DNA of 64,000 nucleotides, taken from positions 1,137,001-1,201,000 of the forward strand of contig NC_014041.1 of the NCBI RefSeq assembly GCF_000023465.1. The letters run 5' to 3'. Origin of the DNA: Zunongwangia profunda SM-A87 (GTDB lineage Bacteria > Bacteroidota > Bacteroidia > Flavobacteriales > Flavobacteriaceae). The translations under genes were made by a program, and so were the position numbers. The notes under the pieces were generated by a model. That model made no database searches. It was given only the letters and a program-made list of their open reading frames with translations, and was not told where the DNA came from. Shown here piece after piece: positions 8,524 to 17,268 of this stretch; the first letter of the stretch is position 1; each line of letters opens with the position of its first letter.

Positions 8524-9249
8524 ATGCAAACTAATAATATTCAATACTTAAGAAGTTTAGACACTTTGAAAGATTCCAAATTTTTTAAAGATATTCCAAA
8601 AGACGCACTAGCTGAATTGATGGAAAAATTAGTGTATAGAAAATGGAGTAAGGGAACCTATTTAAGTGGTGCCTACGAACCGCTCCCTTTTTTTTATATT
8701 TTAGTTATGGGAAAAATAAAGGAATACCAGGTAGATGAGATTAGTGAAAAGGAACGTATCAATTTTATTTTGTCTGATGGAGACGTTTTTGATGTACTCA
8801 ACTTATTGGATGACAGACCCCATAAAATTTACTGGGAAACCCTTGAAGAAACGGAAGTATTAAGGATAACCAAGGAAGATATGCTTCGCTGGATGGATAA
8901 ATATCCACAAGCACAAAAACACTTATATCAATACATGGCTTCCCATGTGAGAATGTTAGAAGAGATGACCGCCGATCTTTCCATGTGTCCTACACTAGTG
9001 CGCTTGTCTAAGTTATTGATTCAGAGTTTTGATATAGATAAGGGGTGTCTAAATAGGATTGATAACCTACCTAACAGCGAACTGGCAAAATTAATAGGAA
9101 CCACAAGGGCGGTTTTGAATAGACATATTCAGGAGTTAAAGGGATGCGGAGCCATATCTGTTGAGCGTAAAAAAATAAATATTGAAAATACAGAAAGACT
9201 ATTGATGATAGTACAAAATAGTCATGTACCTATTGCGGCCCGTTGTTAA
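8524..9249 (+). CDS. Crp/Fnr family transcriptional regulator
   Basis: 241 residues. The N-terminal half (about 15-135) is a cyclic-nucleotide-binding-type jelly roll followed by the dimerisation helix ('MASHVRMLEEMTADLSM'). The C-terminal part (about 160-230) is a winged helix of the Crp type ('LPNSELAKLIGTTRAVLNRH', then a 'GCGAISV' wing). I see no N-terminal cysteine cluster for an iron-sulfur centre, so an Fnr-type oxygen sensor is unlikely. The ligand is unknown. Monocistronic, with 280 unremarkable bases upstream. Confidence 0.88.
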   Translation: MQTNNIQYLRSLDTLKDSKFFKDIPKDALAELMEKLVYRKWSKGTYLSGAYEPLPFFYILVMGKIKEYQVDEISEKERINFILSDGDVFDVLNLLDDRPHKIYWETLEETEVLRITKEDMLRWMDKYPQAQKHLYQYMASHVRMLEEMTADLSMCPTLVRLSKLLIQSFDIDKGCLNRIDNLPNSELAKLIGTTRAVLNRHIQELKGCGAISVERKKINIENTERLLMIVQNSHVPIAARC

Positions 9250-9601
9250 AGAGCAATTTTAAAGAATTATTTAGTAATATTTCGAGATTATCCGGTACAG
9301 CATTCTTTTAATATTGTATCCAAATAAGTATGGGTTTTATGCCATTAGTTTAAAAGTTCTATCAGCTTTGTCTTTTGTTATGCTTTTATAGTGGGCTTAT
9401 GAGCTATTTGCTTACTATTCAATAAACAAATCTTTTTTTCCAGATTGAAAATTACTTGGTGAAAAGAGTTGCAGGTTTGGGAATAACCGGAAAGGTAAAT
9501 ACTGGTTTACCCGTACACCTTATCCAACATAATACAGCCAAATGCTGGTTATATTGAGGATAAAGAACACCTAAACAATGGTTTGATTAGCTTTAATTGC
9601 G
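9250..9601. other. Intergenic region between convergent genes
   Basis: 352 bases with no gene. A weak hairpin (arms 9525-9538 and 9544-9556, with a bulge and one G-T pair) may act as a terminator for either neighbour. Nothing else is recognisable. Confidence 0.4.
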
Positions 9602-10477
9602 CTATTTTTTAAAGCTTTTAATGATCCTACTAATTCCTTTAACGATTAGTAATACAATAAACCCTACGATTAGACCTACAAAAAATTCGGTTATAAACGA
9701 AGGTATTTTAGGGAAAATACCGTGTAGAAATTCTAAATTATGAACGAAAATTCCTCCTGAAACCAGCATAAGCGCAATAGTACCAAGCACAGAAAGACCT
9801 TTGATTACTTTAGGTAAAGCACTCACTAGAAACTTACCCACCTTATCAGAGAAACTATCATCTTCAGCATTAAGATTTATAAGTTTCCTGCCAAAATCGT
9901 CCATTCTTACAATAAGGGCAACAATACCGTAAACACCTACAGTTGCTAAAATTGCGATTAGTGAAACCACAATGATTTTCGTAGGTAGTTCAGCTTCTTC
10001 CACAGTGCCAAGCGCGACAATTACAATTTCTACCGATAAAATAAAGTCGGTTAAAATAGCCGATTTTACCTTTTCTTTTTCACGGGCTAAAATTTCTTCT
10101 TTCGATAGTTTTTCGATTCTATCGATTTTTTTATGTTCTTTATGCGGAAAGAAAAATTCGTATATTTTCTCGGCACCTTCATAAGCCAGATAAAGTCCGC
10201 CAATCAATAAAATAATATGAATTACTGATGGTAAAAAGGCACTAAGTAAAAAGCCCAGGGGAAGGATAATAAGTTTATTCAGTAAAGAGCCTTTAGTGAT
10301 TTTCCATAATACGGGCAATTCCCTGGATGATACAAAACCAGAAGCTTTTTCAGCATTAACTGCAAGATCATCTCCTAAGAGCCCAGCGGTCTTTTTTCCT
10401 GCAACTTTACTCATTACTGAAACATCGTCCATTAAAGCTGCGATATCATCTAACAAAGCGAAAAATCCAGAGGCCAT
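9602..10477 (-). CDS. DUF808 (YedI family) inner-membrane protein
   Basis: 291 residues. It begins with the conserved stretch 'GFFALLDDIAALMDDVSVMS' and continues with 'KKTAGLLGDDLAVNAE', both hallmarks of DUF808/YedI proteins. Several membrane helices follow (about 70-110, 140-200 and 225-285). The length matches the family (about 290-330). The biochemical role is unknown. It is transcribed alone, divergent from the phosphatase gene. Confidence 0.88.
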   Translation of the reverse strand: MASGFFALLDDIAALMDDVSVMSKVAGKKTAGLLGDDLAVNAEKASGFVSSRELPVLWKITKGSLLNKLIILPLGFLLSAFLPSVIHIILLIGGLYLAYEGAEKIYEFFFPHKEHKKIDRIEKLSKEEILAREKEKVKSAILTDFILSVEIVIVALGTVEEAELPTKIIVVSLIAILATVGVYGIVALIVRMDDFGRKLINLNAEDDSFSDKVGKFLVSALPKVIKGLSVLGTIALMLVSGGIFVHNLEFLHGIFPKIPSFITEFFVGLIVGFIVLLIVKGISRIIKSFKK

Positions 10478-10615
10478 AAGGTTATAAAATTTTCGGGAAG
10501 ATAAGATTTATTTCTTTTCCGGTGTATTCAAATTAATATTTCAAAAAATTAATTAATGATTAGTGAATACAATTTTACTATCTAACCTGCATATTTGTAT
10601 TATGGTAAAAAAATA

Positions 10616-11443
10616 ATGAATAACTCTATTTTTAAAATTATGCAGTGTTTCAGTATAAAATCGGCTTTTCTAATACTTCTATTTTTTAATGTAATTTATA
10701 AAGCCCATTCGCAGAAACTGGTACGTAGTGAAGTTATAGTATTAAGTTATAATATTCATCATGCCAATCCACCTTCGCAATCAGAAGTTATTAATCTGGA
10801 TACGATTGCCACTATCATAAAAAACAGTAAAGCTGATATTGTAGGCTTACAAGAAGTAGATATATATACTGAACGCTCTGGAAAAAAACTAAATATGGCC
10901 AAGGTGTTGGCCGAAAAAGCTGGATTTGAATACTGGTATTTTTCAAAATCTATCAATTTTCAGGGGGGTGAATACGGAACTGCTATTTTATCAAAATTTC
11001 CCCTATCAGATACCATTACTACAAAATTACCGAACCCTAAGAATGCTGAGCCAAGAACACTTTCCCTGGCCAATATTCATATTAATCCTAAGCTGGAAAT
11101 CAAAATAGCAAATACACATTTAGATTATACCGATGCGTCCAATAATTTGGCTCAGGTATCAGCTATTCGTAAAATACTATCCTCGGAAGATAAACCAGTG
11201 ATCATTACCGGAGATTTTAACGTGGTTCCCGAAAGTTCATCGATGAATCATTTACTAGAAATATTTAGTTCTTCCTGTACAGATGTATGTGATTTTACAT
11301 CTTCGGCACAACAATCGGAAAGCACCATCGATTATATTCTATACAAGAGTAACACAATTGACGTACTGGAACATAAAGTGTTAAAAGAAACATTCGCATC
11401 AGATCATTTTCCTGTAAAGGCCAGGTTTTTGATCTACAATTAA
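10616..11443 (+). CDS. Secreted endonuclease/exonuclease/phosphatase (EEP) family protein
   Basis: 275 residues from the ATG at 10616. A TTG at 10595 would add seven residues but overlaps a promoter-like CATATTTG (10590-10597), so I prefer the ATG. A signal peptide ends near residue 33 ('AHSQ'). Catalytic motifs of the DNase I-like fold are present: 'LQEVD' (Mg-binding Glu), 'GDFNVVP' (Asp/Asn) and 'SDHFPV' (Asp-His). Export suggests a periplasmic or surface phosphodiesterase acting on lipids, phosphorylated sugars or nucleic acid. The gene is followed by a clear terminator. Confidence 0.85.
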   Translation: MNNSIFKIMQCFSIKSAFLILLFFNVIYKAHSQKLVRSEVIVLSYNIHHANPPSQSEVINLDTIATIIKNSKADIVGLQEVDIYTERSGKKLNMAKVLAEKAGFEYWYFSKSINFQGGEYGTAILSKFPLSDTITTKLPNPKNAEPRTLSLANIHINPKLEIKIANTHLDYTDASNNLAQVSAIRKILSSEDKPVIITGDFNVVPESSSMNHLLEIFSSSCTDVCDFTSSAQQSESTIDYILYKSNTIDVLEHKVLKETFASDHFPVKARFLIYN

Positions 11444-11511
11444 TAAGAGTTTTAGACATTTTGAACTATAATTGAAGCTTTGATTGAATTTTATTCTGAA
11501 ATCTAACTAAC

Positions 11512-11536
11512 AAACCACGCCAATACGGCGTGGTTT
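11512..11536. terminator. Bidirectional terminator between convergent genes
   Basis: AAACCACGCC (11512-11521) and GGCGTGGTTT (11527-11536) form a perfect 10-bp stem with a 5-base loop, 68 bases past the EEP stop and 43 bases past the stop of the response-regulator/GT2 gene. Confidence 0.75.
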
Positions 11537-11578
11537 AGGGTATATAATAATCTATGAATTTGTAAATAGTAAAGCTTT

Positions 11579-12775
11579 CTATCCATTCACCTTTTCTGGT
11601 TCTATGACATAATTAAAGTTTTTATTAGGTTTTATTTTTTTTTGTTGATTATAATGAATGGCAATATGCCCAAGCTGAAATACGATTTTAGCAGAATCTT
11701 TCATCGATAATTTAGAACCATCTGCATGAATCCATCTTTTTAAAGGCTGCTCACAGATAAAGCTATCTGCTTTTTCAGCTCCAAAGTGCTTTTTCATTCT
11801 CATAAATATTTCAACATCAAAAAGCCATTTTGTAATAAAACGTTCCTGAAAGGCAATTTTTATCACTTCTTTATCCATTATTTTCGCACCACATTGAGTG
11901 TCTTTAAAATTCATTTTTAGAATTTTTCGGATAATATAATTAATCGTTAAGCTAATTATTTGCCTGGCCGATTCTTTCGCGATATTCGCGCCCATTCTCG
12001 AGATTCGGCTACCACTAACAATTTTAAAGTTTGATGTTTCTATAGTTTTTACCAGGTCATCGAAATCAGTAAGATCTGTAGATAAATCGGCATCTAAAAA
12101 TCCTATATAATCTAAATCGGTATAATTGGCCATGTGCAACATTCCTAATCTTACGGCTTCAGCTTTTCCCCCATTTTGCTCACAGTCATATACGGTGATA
12201 TAATCTTCCCTTCCTTTTCTTAATTCTTTTAAAATATGTAAAGTATTGTCTTTACTTCCATCGTTTACAAAGCAAAGATGATAACCAGAGTGTTTTTCTA
12301 CAAAATCGGTAAATTCTTTGCTAGATAATCTATCCTCTTCGTTGTAACAAGGTATTACCACACCAACGCATCTTTTTTGGATGATTGTATTTTTGGAAAC
12401 CTCCTTTTGGTTTGAAGTTGCACCAATTAATCTTTTTACCCTTGCAGAAACTTCGTCTAAACTAAGGGGCTTTTTCATGTAATCTTCAACACCCAAATCA
12501 AAACTTTCAACGATAAGGTTATCATCGGTATTACCTGATAATACCATGATTGGTGTTTGACTTTTTTGAGTTCCGCGGATATATCTTATAATTTCAATGC
12601 CAGAAATTACGGGCATATTGATATCTACAATGACCAAATCTGGTTGGAAGTTATCAAAAATAGCTTTTGCCTTTAAAGCATCTGTTTCGGTTTGCACTTC
12701 ATATCCCAATTCACTTAAACGTCTCTTTAAAGGAAGAAGCACTAATTGTTGGTCGTCGATGGCTAAAATTTTCAT
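11579..12775 (-). CDS. Response-regulator receiver fused to family 2 glycosyltransferase
   Basis: 398 residues. Residues 1-118 are a CheY-type receiver: acidic pair 'DDQQ' near 7, phospho-acceptor Asp51 in 'IVDINMP', and Lys102 before Pro. Residues about 135-370 are a GT2 of the dolichyl/polyprenyl-phosphate glucose synthase type: 'VVIPCYNEE', 'VNDGSKDNT', 'FLDADLSTD' (metal-binding Asp228-x-Asp230) and a late 'QCGAKIM'. No C-terminal membrane helices are obvious. Such enzymes transfer a hexose from a nucleotide sugar to polyprenyl phosphate. It is divergent from a GT-C-like membrane protein that could use that lipid donor. The fusion implies sugar-lipid supply is gated by phosphorylation; no kinase is adjacent. 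Confidence 0.9.
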   Translation of the reverse strand: MKILAIDDQQLVLLPLKRRLSELGYEVQTETDALKAKAIFDNFQPDLVIVDINMPVISGIEIIRYIRGTQKSQTPIMVLSGNTDDNLIVESFDLGVEDYMKKPLSLDEVSARVKRLIGATSNQKEVSKNTIIQKRCVGVVIPCYNEEDRLSSKEFTDFVEKHSGYHLCFVNDGSKDNTLHILKELRKGREDYITVYDCEQNGGKAEAVRLGMLHMANYTDLDYIGFLDADLSTDLTDFDDLVKTIETSNFKIVSGSRISRMGANIAKESARQIISLTINYIIRKILKMNFKDTQCGAKIMDKEVIKIAFQERFITKWLFDVEIFMRMKKHFGAEKADSFICEQPLKRWIHADGSKLSMKDSAKIVFQLGHIAIHYNQQKKIKPNKNFNYVIEPEKVNG

Positions 12776-12799
12776 GGTTTTTAGAGTGTTTATTCAAGT

Positions 12800-12807
12800 C
12801 AAAAATA
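12800..12807 (-). promoter_or_regulatory. TAnnTTTG -7 box for the receiver/GT2 gene
   Basis: Reads TATTTTTG on the minus strand, 25 bases before the start codon. No -33 TTTG is evident. The direct repeats at 12837-12867 lie just upstream and could serve both divergent genes. Confidence 0.45.
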
Positions 12808-12836
12808 GATTGATTTAGAGTGTGTTAGCTTTTTAA

Positions 12837-12888
12837 TTAGATGAAGCTTCCTTTATAGTTAGATGAATGGTTAAATTGTATCGATAAA
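12837..12888 (+). promoter_or_regulatory. Direct repeats TTAGATGAA with a 22-bp period (LytTR-like layout)
   Basis: TTAGATGAA at 12837-12845 is repeated exactly at 12859-12867, and a related ATCGATAAA follows at 12880-12888. Nine-base direct repeats 12-13 bases apart are the known arrangement for LytTR-type response-regulator sites. They sit between the receiver/GT2 gene and the 12953-18811 operon. No LytTR protein is in the window. Confidence 0.5.
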
Positions 12889-12952
12889 TGGATGGCTTAT
12901 AGGTTAAACATTCTTTTATATTTATCGTAGTTTTATAAGAGGTATATAACGA

Positions 12953-15900
12953 ATGAAGGAAAAAACTAATAAATACTTAATAGTAGCCCTTATTATTGGT
13001 GTTCTTTTTCATGGAACGGCGATTTTCTTTACTATAGAAAATACTTACGATGCCTTAATTCATTTATTCTTTGCAGACCATTATGCTAATAGCTGGTGGG
13101 AACCGTGGAACTATGAATGGTATACCGGCTTTACCGTTATGGGGTATCCGCCGCTGGTGCATCAGGCGATGGGATTGTTAAGTTATATTGGCGGACTTAA
13201 ATTTGGTTTGTTTACGGTTGGGATTATAGCAATAATTCTTTTTATCACTGGGGTCTATCGTTTTTCTTTAATGATGCTGGGGGATCGTAAAGCAGCCGGA
13301 TATGCAGCTCTTTTAGCGGTATTCTCTTCATCTTTTGTAGAAACACTGCATATTTTTGGTCAATTACCCAGCATCGTGGGGGTTTCGGTTTTAATGCATT
13401 GTATGCCTGAAATTTATATGTGGATTAAAACCGGAAAAATAGGTTCGCTGGTAAGAGCGATCTCTTTGTTAGCGGTAACAGTGACTTCGCATCATGTAAC
13501 TCCTATTTTTGGAATGGTCTTTTTTATCTTTCCTTTAATCGGTATGGCGGTAATGGATAATTCCAGAGAAAGAGTAAATAATATAAAAGAAGTTACATTT
13601 AAAGTGTTTCTGAAATCTTTTTTTGAAGCTTTTAAGCGTATCGTGGTTTTTGGGGGAATATCGCTGGTCATAATCGTTGCCTGTATTTTGCCTTATTGGA
13701 TCAACTCAAAAAAGAATCCGATTACGCAGGTACCAATACCGCATGGCAGTCGGGATAATTTTCTGGAAATAACATCTTCTGGATTGGTATTCTTTACCAT
13801 TCCATGGGGAATTTTATTATTTCTGTTACCCTATATTTTTTATCGATACTATTCAAAACGCTATATCTTTTTTGGTCTTTCGTTTACTTTACTGACGATT
13901 TTAGGAACAGGTGGAACTACCCCAATTCCAAAAATTATGTTAGGTGATACCGCTTTTAATATTTTAACTTTAGATCGATTTACCCTATGGGCATCGATTA
14001 TGGCCTTACCGATATTCGGGGAGTTTGGCTATCGTTTTACTGAAGGTGACTTGCGATGGAAAATTCAACAGAAATTAGGTGCAGTGTATCATCGCGTTTT
14101 GGGTGCTGTTTTGGTAGGAATGTTTCTATCCATGACTATTTTTACGATTACACTTGGGTATTTTAGACCTATGCAGCCGCAAAAAATAAAAACCTTACCA
14201 ATTACCAATTTTCTTAATCAGGATCAACATGATCACTGGCGTTTCTTAACTTTGGGGTTTGGTGACCAGATGGCATGGCTATCAGCACAAACAAATGCAT
14301 TAACCGTAGATGGGAATTACCATAGCGCCAGGCGTTTGCCCGAATTAACAACCAGGGCAATAGAGCGATTGGAAAATTCAAAATTCCGGGGAGTAGAAGG
14401 TATTGGTTCCTTGCAACAGTTTCTTACAGTCCCTGAGAAGTATAACTTAAAATATATATTTTCAAACGATAAGTTTTACGATCCTATTCTATATTTTTCA
14501 GGTTGGCAGCGACTTCAGCAGTTAGAAAACGGAATTATGGTTTGGGAAAAATTAAACGTCCCACCACTAAGCAAAATTCTTCCAAAAGAAGATGTACCAG
14601 TTTTTCTAAAAATTATGAGGGGCGTGATTCCTATCTTAACGGTACTTATCGCATTTTTTATTAATATCCAGCTAATCTGGTTTCAAACACTTAAAATTAA
14701 AATTCCCGAGAAACCCGATTTCCTAAGATTTAAAACCACTTATAATAGCTTTAGTTGGAAACTTATCAAGATTAGTCATCTTTGGGCGGTGATTTTATGT
14801 GGCGTTATTTTCTACGGAATTTATCTATTCTATATTAAAAATGCGACACAGATTAGTGCTGAAAATGTGGTAAGATCTTATTACGATGCACTCGATTTTA
14901 AAGAGTTTGAAAGGGCACACTCCTATTTAGATCCCAAAAGCGATGTAACCATTGCGCAGTATATGTTGGAAGTTTCTGTGACCGATGGGATTTTAAGTTC
15001 CTATGCAAAAATGGATTCGATTGGGTTAGAGGTTTTGAGCGAGTCTAAAGGCAGAGCAAAAATCTTAGCACATACCCAGTGGATTACTCCACTTGAAAAG
15101 ATCGATAAAACCTACGAACATGATGTGGTAAAAATAGGCGGAAAATGGTTTATAAAACCGAGTACTTACGATCTGGATATTCCGCCAGATCAGTTATTTT
15201 CTGATAATCTAACGCAGTTTTATAATCATGGCCGTCGACGAATTACCACACAGCAAACCTATCATCAGGATGTTTTAAAACAGCCGGTGTTAGAGGTGCT
15301 TTCAGCAAAATTGGTGAAAAAGGGCGATCGTTATGCAATTATAGGAGAGATTCAGAATGTAGATAATGTTCCTGCCGATGTGGTGATCAAAGGAACTTTA
15401 TACAACGACGACAACAAAGAACTTGCCGGCTATAGTGCAAAATATGTGATGAGCCATAAATTACTTCCGAAGGAAATTAGCAGTTTTAGAGTCGATTTTG
15501 AAGGGATCGCCTGGTTGGGGAAAAAAGATAAAATTCCGGAGACTTTTGATCCAGATGAATTTACGCCAGTAGAATTACCAGAACCACCTACAAAATTTAA
15601 TTTACAGTGTGCGGGAAATGTAGCCAATACCGATTTGTATAAATACGTAGCAGTAGCCGATATAAAATACGAAAAGGATAAAATTTCGGGAACCCTTTTT
15701 AATTATGGTATTCAGGAAGTAACCATTCCAGAACTAATTTTTTCGTATTATGACGAAAATAAAGAACTCCTTTGGGTGAATCAGGATTTTATGCGAGAAG
15801 GCGTGCGGGTACAGCGAAAACAATATTTTGATTACGATTTACCAAATCTTGAAATGGTAACAATTATTAATTCCTCGATGGAAAATATTTTTGTTAATGG

Positions 15901-16042
15901 TTTACCCAATAAGGAAATCGCGATAAAAGTAATTCCAGATCGACAGGAGCAACATCCAAAAGAACAAATGCAGACGCTGGCGGGAAAGGGCTATCATTTT
16001 ATTAAATTAGAGTTGAATAATTACGTAGGAAATCCAAAATAA
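12953..16042 (+). CDS. Large GT-C-like polytopic membrane protein with extracytoplasmic C-terminal domains
   Basis: 1029 residues. The N-terminal 410 residues hold about eleven membrane helices; the first loop ('YDALIHLFFADHY...GYPPLVHQ') carries the acidic/His pattern of GT-C folds and of PTPS-related (PF10131-like) membrane proteins. An extracytoplasmic loop of about 150 residues follows, then helices near 570-590 and 622-645. The C-terminal 380 residues appear soluble: an NTF2-like domain (about 650-745, 'VVRSYYDALDFKEFERAHSYLD'-type start, 'GGKWFIKP' end), an FxLYD-like beta domain (about 768-870) and another beta domain (about 885-1010). Likely role, inferred: membrane glycan assembly. 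First gene of a three-gene operon; its stop overlaps the next start (TAATG). Confidence 0.75.
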   Translation: MKEKTNKYLIVALIIGVLFHGTAIFFTIENTYDALIHLFFADHYANSWWEPWNYEWYTGFTVMGYPPLVHQAMGLLSYIGGLKFGLFTVGIIAIILFITGVYRFSLMMLGDRKAAGYAALLAVFSSSFVETLHIFGQLPSIVGVSVLMHCMPEIYMWIKTGKIGSLVRAISLLAVTVTSHHVTPIFGMVFFIFPLIGMAVMDNSRERVNNIKEVTFKVFLKSFFEAFKRIVVFGGISLVIIVACILPYWINSKKNPITQVPIPHGSRDNFLEITSSGLVFFTIPWGILLFLLPYIFYRYYSKRYIFFGLSFTLLTILGTGGTTPIPKIMLGDTAFNILTLDRFTLWASIMALPIFGEFGYRFTEGDLRWKIQQKLGAVYHRVLGAVLVGMFLSMTIFTITLGYFRPMQPQKIKTLPITNFLNQDQHDHWRFLTLGFGDQMAWLSAQTNALTVDGNYHSARRLPELTTRAIERLENSKFRGVEGIGSLQQFLTVPEKYNLKYIFSNDKFYDPILYFSGWQRLQQLENGIMVWEKLNVPPLSKILPKEDVPVFLKIMRGVIPILTVLIAFFINIQLIWFQTLKIKIPEKPDFLRFKTTYNSFSWKLIKISHLWAVILCGVIFYGIYLFYIKNATQISAENVVRSYYDALDFKEFERAHSYLDPKSDVTIAQYMLEVSVTDGILSSYAKMDSIGLEVLSESKGRAKILAHTQWITPLEKIDKTYEHDVVKIGGKWFIKPSTYDLDIPPDQLFSDNLTQFYNHGRRRITTQQTYHQDVLKQPVLEVLSAKLVKKGDRYAIIGEIQNVDNVPADVVIKGTLYNDDNKELAGYSAKYVMSHKLLPKEISSFRVDFEGIAWLGKKDKIPETFDPDEFTPVELPEPPTKFNLQCAGNVANTDLYKYVAVADIKYEKDKISGTLFNYGIQEVTIPELIFSYYDENKELLWVNQDFMREGVRVQRKQYFDYDLPNLEMVTIINSSMENIFVNGLPNKEIAIKVIPDRQEQHPKEQMQTLAGKGYHFIKLELNNYVGNPK

Positions 16043-17268
16043 TGAGTCTAAAAATTAAGATCATCATATTGCTGAGTTTGGTTGTTACAGGCTCTTCTTT
16101 TGGATACTTTTACGCTGAAATTGAAGCAGAAAAAATAACGCTTTTAAATGCCAAAAATGAATATATAGCAGGAGAAACAATTCAGTTGAATTTCAATAAT
16201 ATCGATGAAGACTGTAAACTGTATCTTCATCATTCCTATTCCAAAATAGTTTTAAAACCTGAAATTATAGAAAATGGAGGTGTTTTTTCTATTCCTGAAT
16301 TTTTAAGCTCCAAAAGCGGAAAGTTAAACTGGATTGTACTGAAAAATGACGAACAATTAAAAACCGGAAGTTTCGAGATTTTACCAAAAGTAGCCTCAAA
16401 AACGGTCATCGAAAGTTATTTTGGCCCACGTAGCATTCAGGCTGGCGATCGTGATTATTCGATGTTAGTCGTGGTCCCAATGGATGCGATGGATAACCCT
16501 TTACCCGATAGTACCCGCGTAATGCTCCATAAACAATTTTACGAAGTGATTGATTCCGTAGAAATTTTTACTGAAAAATTAATGGCCTGGAAAAATATTA
16601 TGGCCTATCGAAAAGCAGGGAATATAAATGTTTCTTCCACGGTTTTAGGGATAAACTCGATCGAATTAACGACCAATGTTTTTCCTTCAAACGCCACCGA
16701 TTTTCAGATTTCATCCTTTAGAAATCATGATTTTGCTGATGGCAACCAGATTACAGAGTTCACTACTTCAGAAATTAAAGACGAATGGGGAAATACGATT
16801 AGCGATGGGACATTGGTTTCATTTTATATCGAGAATGAAGCGGGAACGATACTTACCACTCGGGGAAGTTCCATTGAAGGTATGGCAACGGCAAAAATAA
16901 TTCATCCCGATCATCCCGATACCTGGAAAATAAAAGGATATGTGACCGGCCTGGCTGAAAGTAATGTCCTTGAAATTAGCTTTAGACAGGCTTTGAAAGA
17001 TTTTGAAATCGATTTTTATAATAAGAATAGAAGCATTAAAGTGGGGCCTTTGCAAAGTTTTATGCAACAACTGATCCCAGATGGGGCGGTAGTGAAATTA
17101 TACATTTATCACCAAAATACATTAGTTGAAGTAAAGCAGGAAACCTCAAACAATGGTTTTGTAACTTTTAAACTTCCTAAAAGTTTTTATCCTGAAAACA
17201 CCTATAGTTTTAAAATCGAAGCTTTGGGTAAAAGTAAAACCACAGACGTATTGAATTATGAAGAATAA
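16042..17268 (+). CDS. Membrane-anchored or secreted protein with Ig-like domains
   Basis: 408 residues. One N-terminal hydrophobic segment (about 5-25) is a signal anchor or signal peptide. The rest looks all-beta, probably three or four Ig-like modules. The one at about 225-320 ('TTSEIKDEWGNTISDGTLVSF') has the look of an invasin-type Big_1 domain. No catalytic motif is recognised. It starts within the stop of the 1029-aa gene (TAATG) and overlaps the next gene by 11 bases, so the three are translationally coupled. A structural partner of the membrane protein and the glycosidase-like enzyme in the periplasm is likely, but this is inference. Confidence 0.7.
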   Translation: MSLKIKIIILLSLVVTGSSFGYFYAEIEAEKITLLNAKNEYIAGETIQLNFNNIDEDCKLYLHHSYSKIVLKPEIIENGGVFSIPEFLSSKSGKLNWIVLKNDEQLKTGSFEILPKVASKTVIESYFGPRSIQAGDRDYSMLVVVPMDAMDNPLPDSTRVMLHKQFYEVIDSVEIFTEKLMAWKNIMAYRKAGNINVSSTVLGINSIELTTNVFPSNATDFQISSFRNHDFADGNQITEFTTSEIKDEWGNTISDGTLVSFYIENEAGTILTTRGSSIEGMATAKIIHPDHPDTWKIKGYVTGLAESNVLEISFRQALKDFEIDFYNKNRSIKVGPLQSFMQQLIPDGAVVKLYIYHQNTLVEVKQETSNNGFVTFKLPKSFYPENTYSFKIEALGKSKTTDVLNYEE

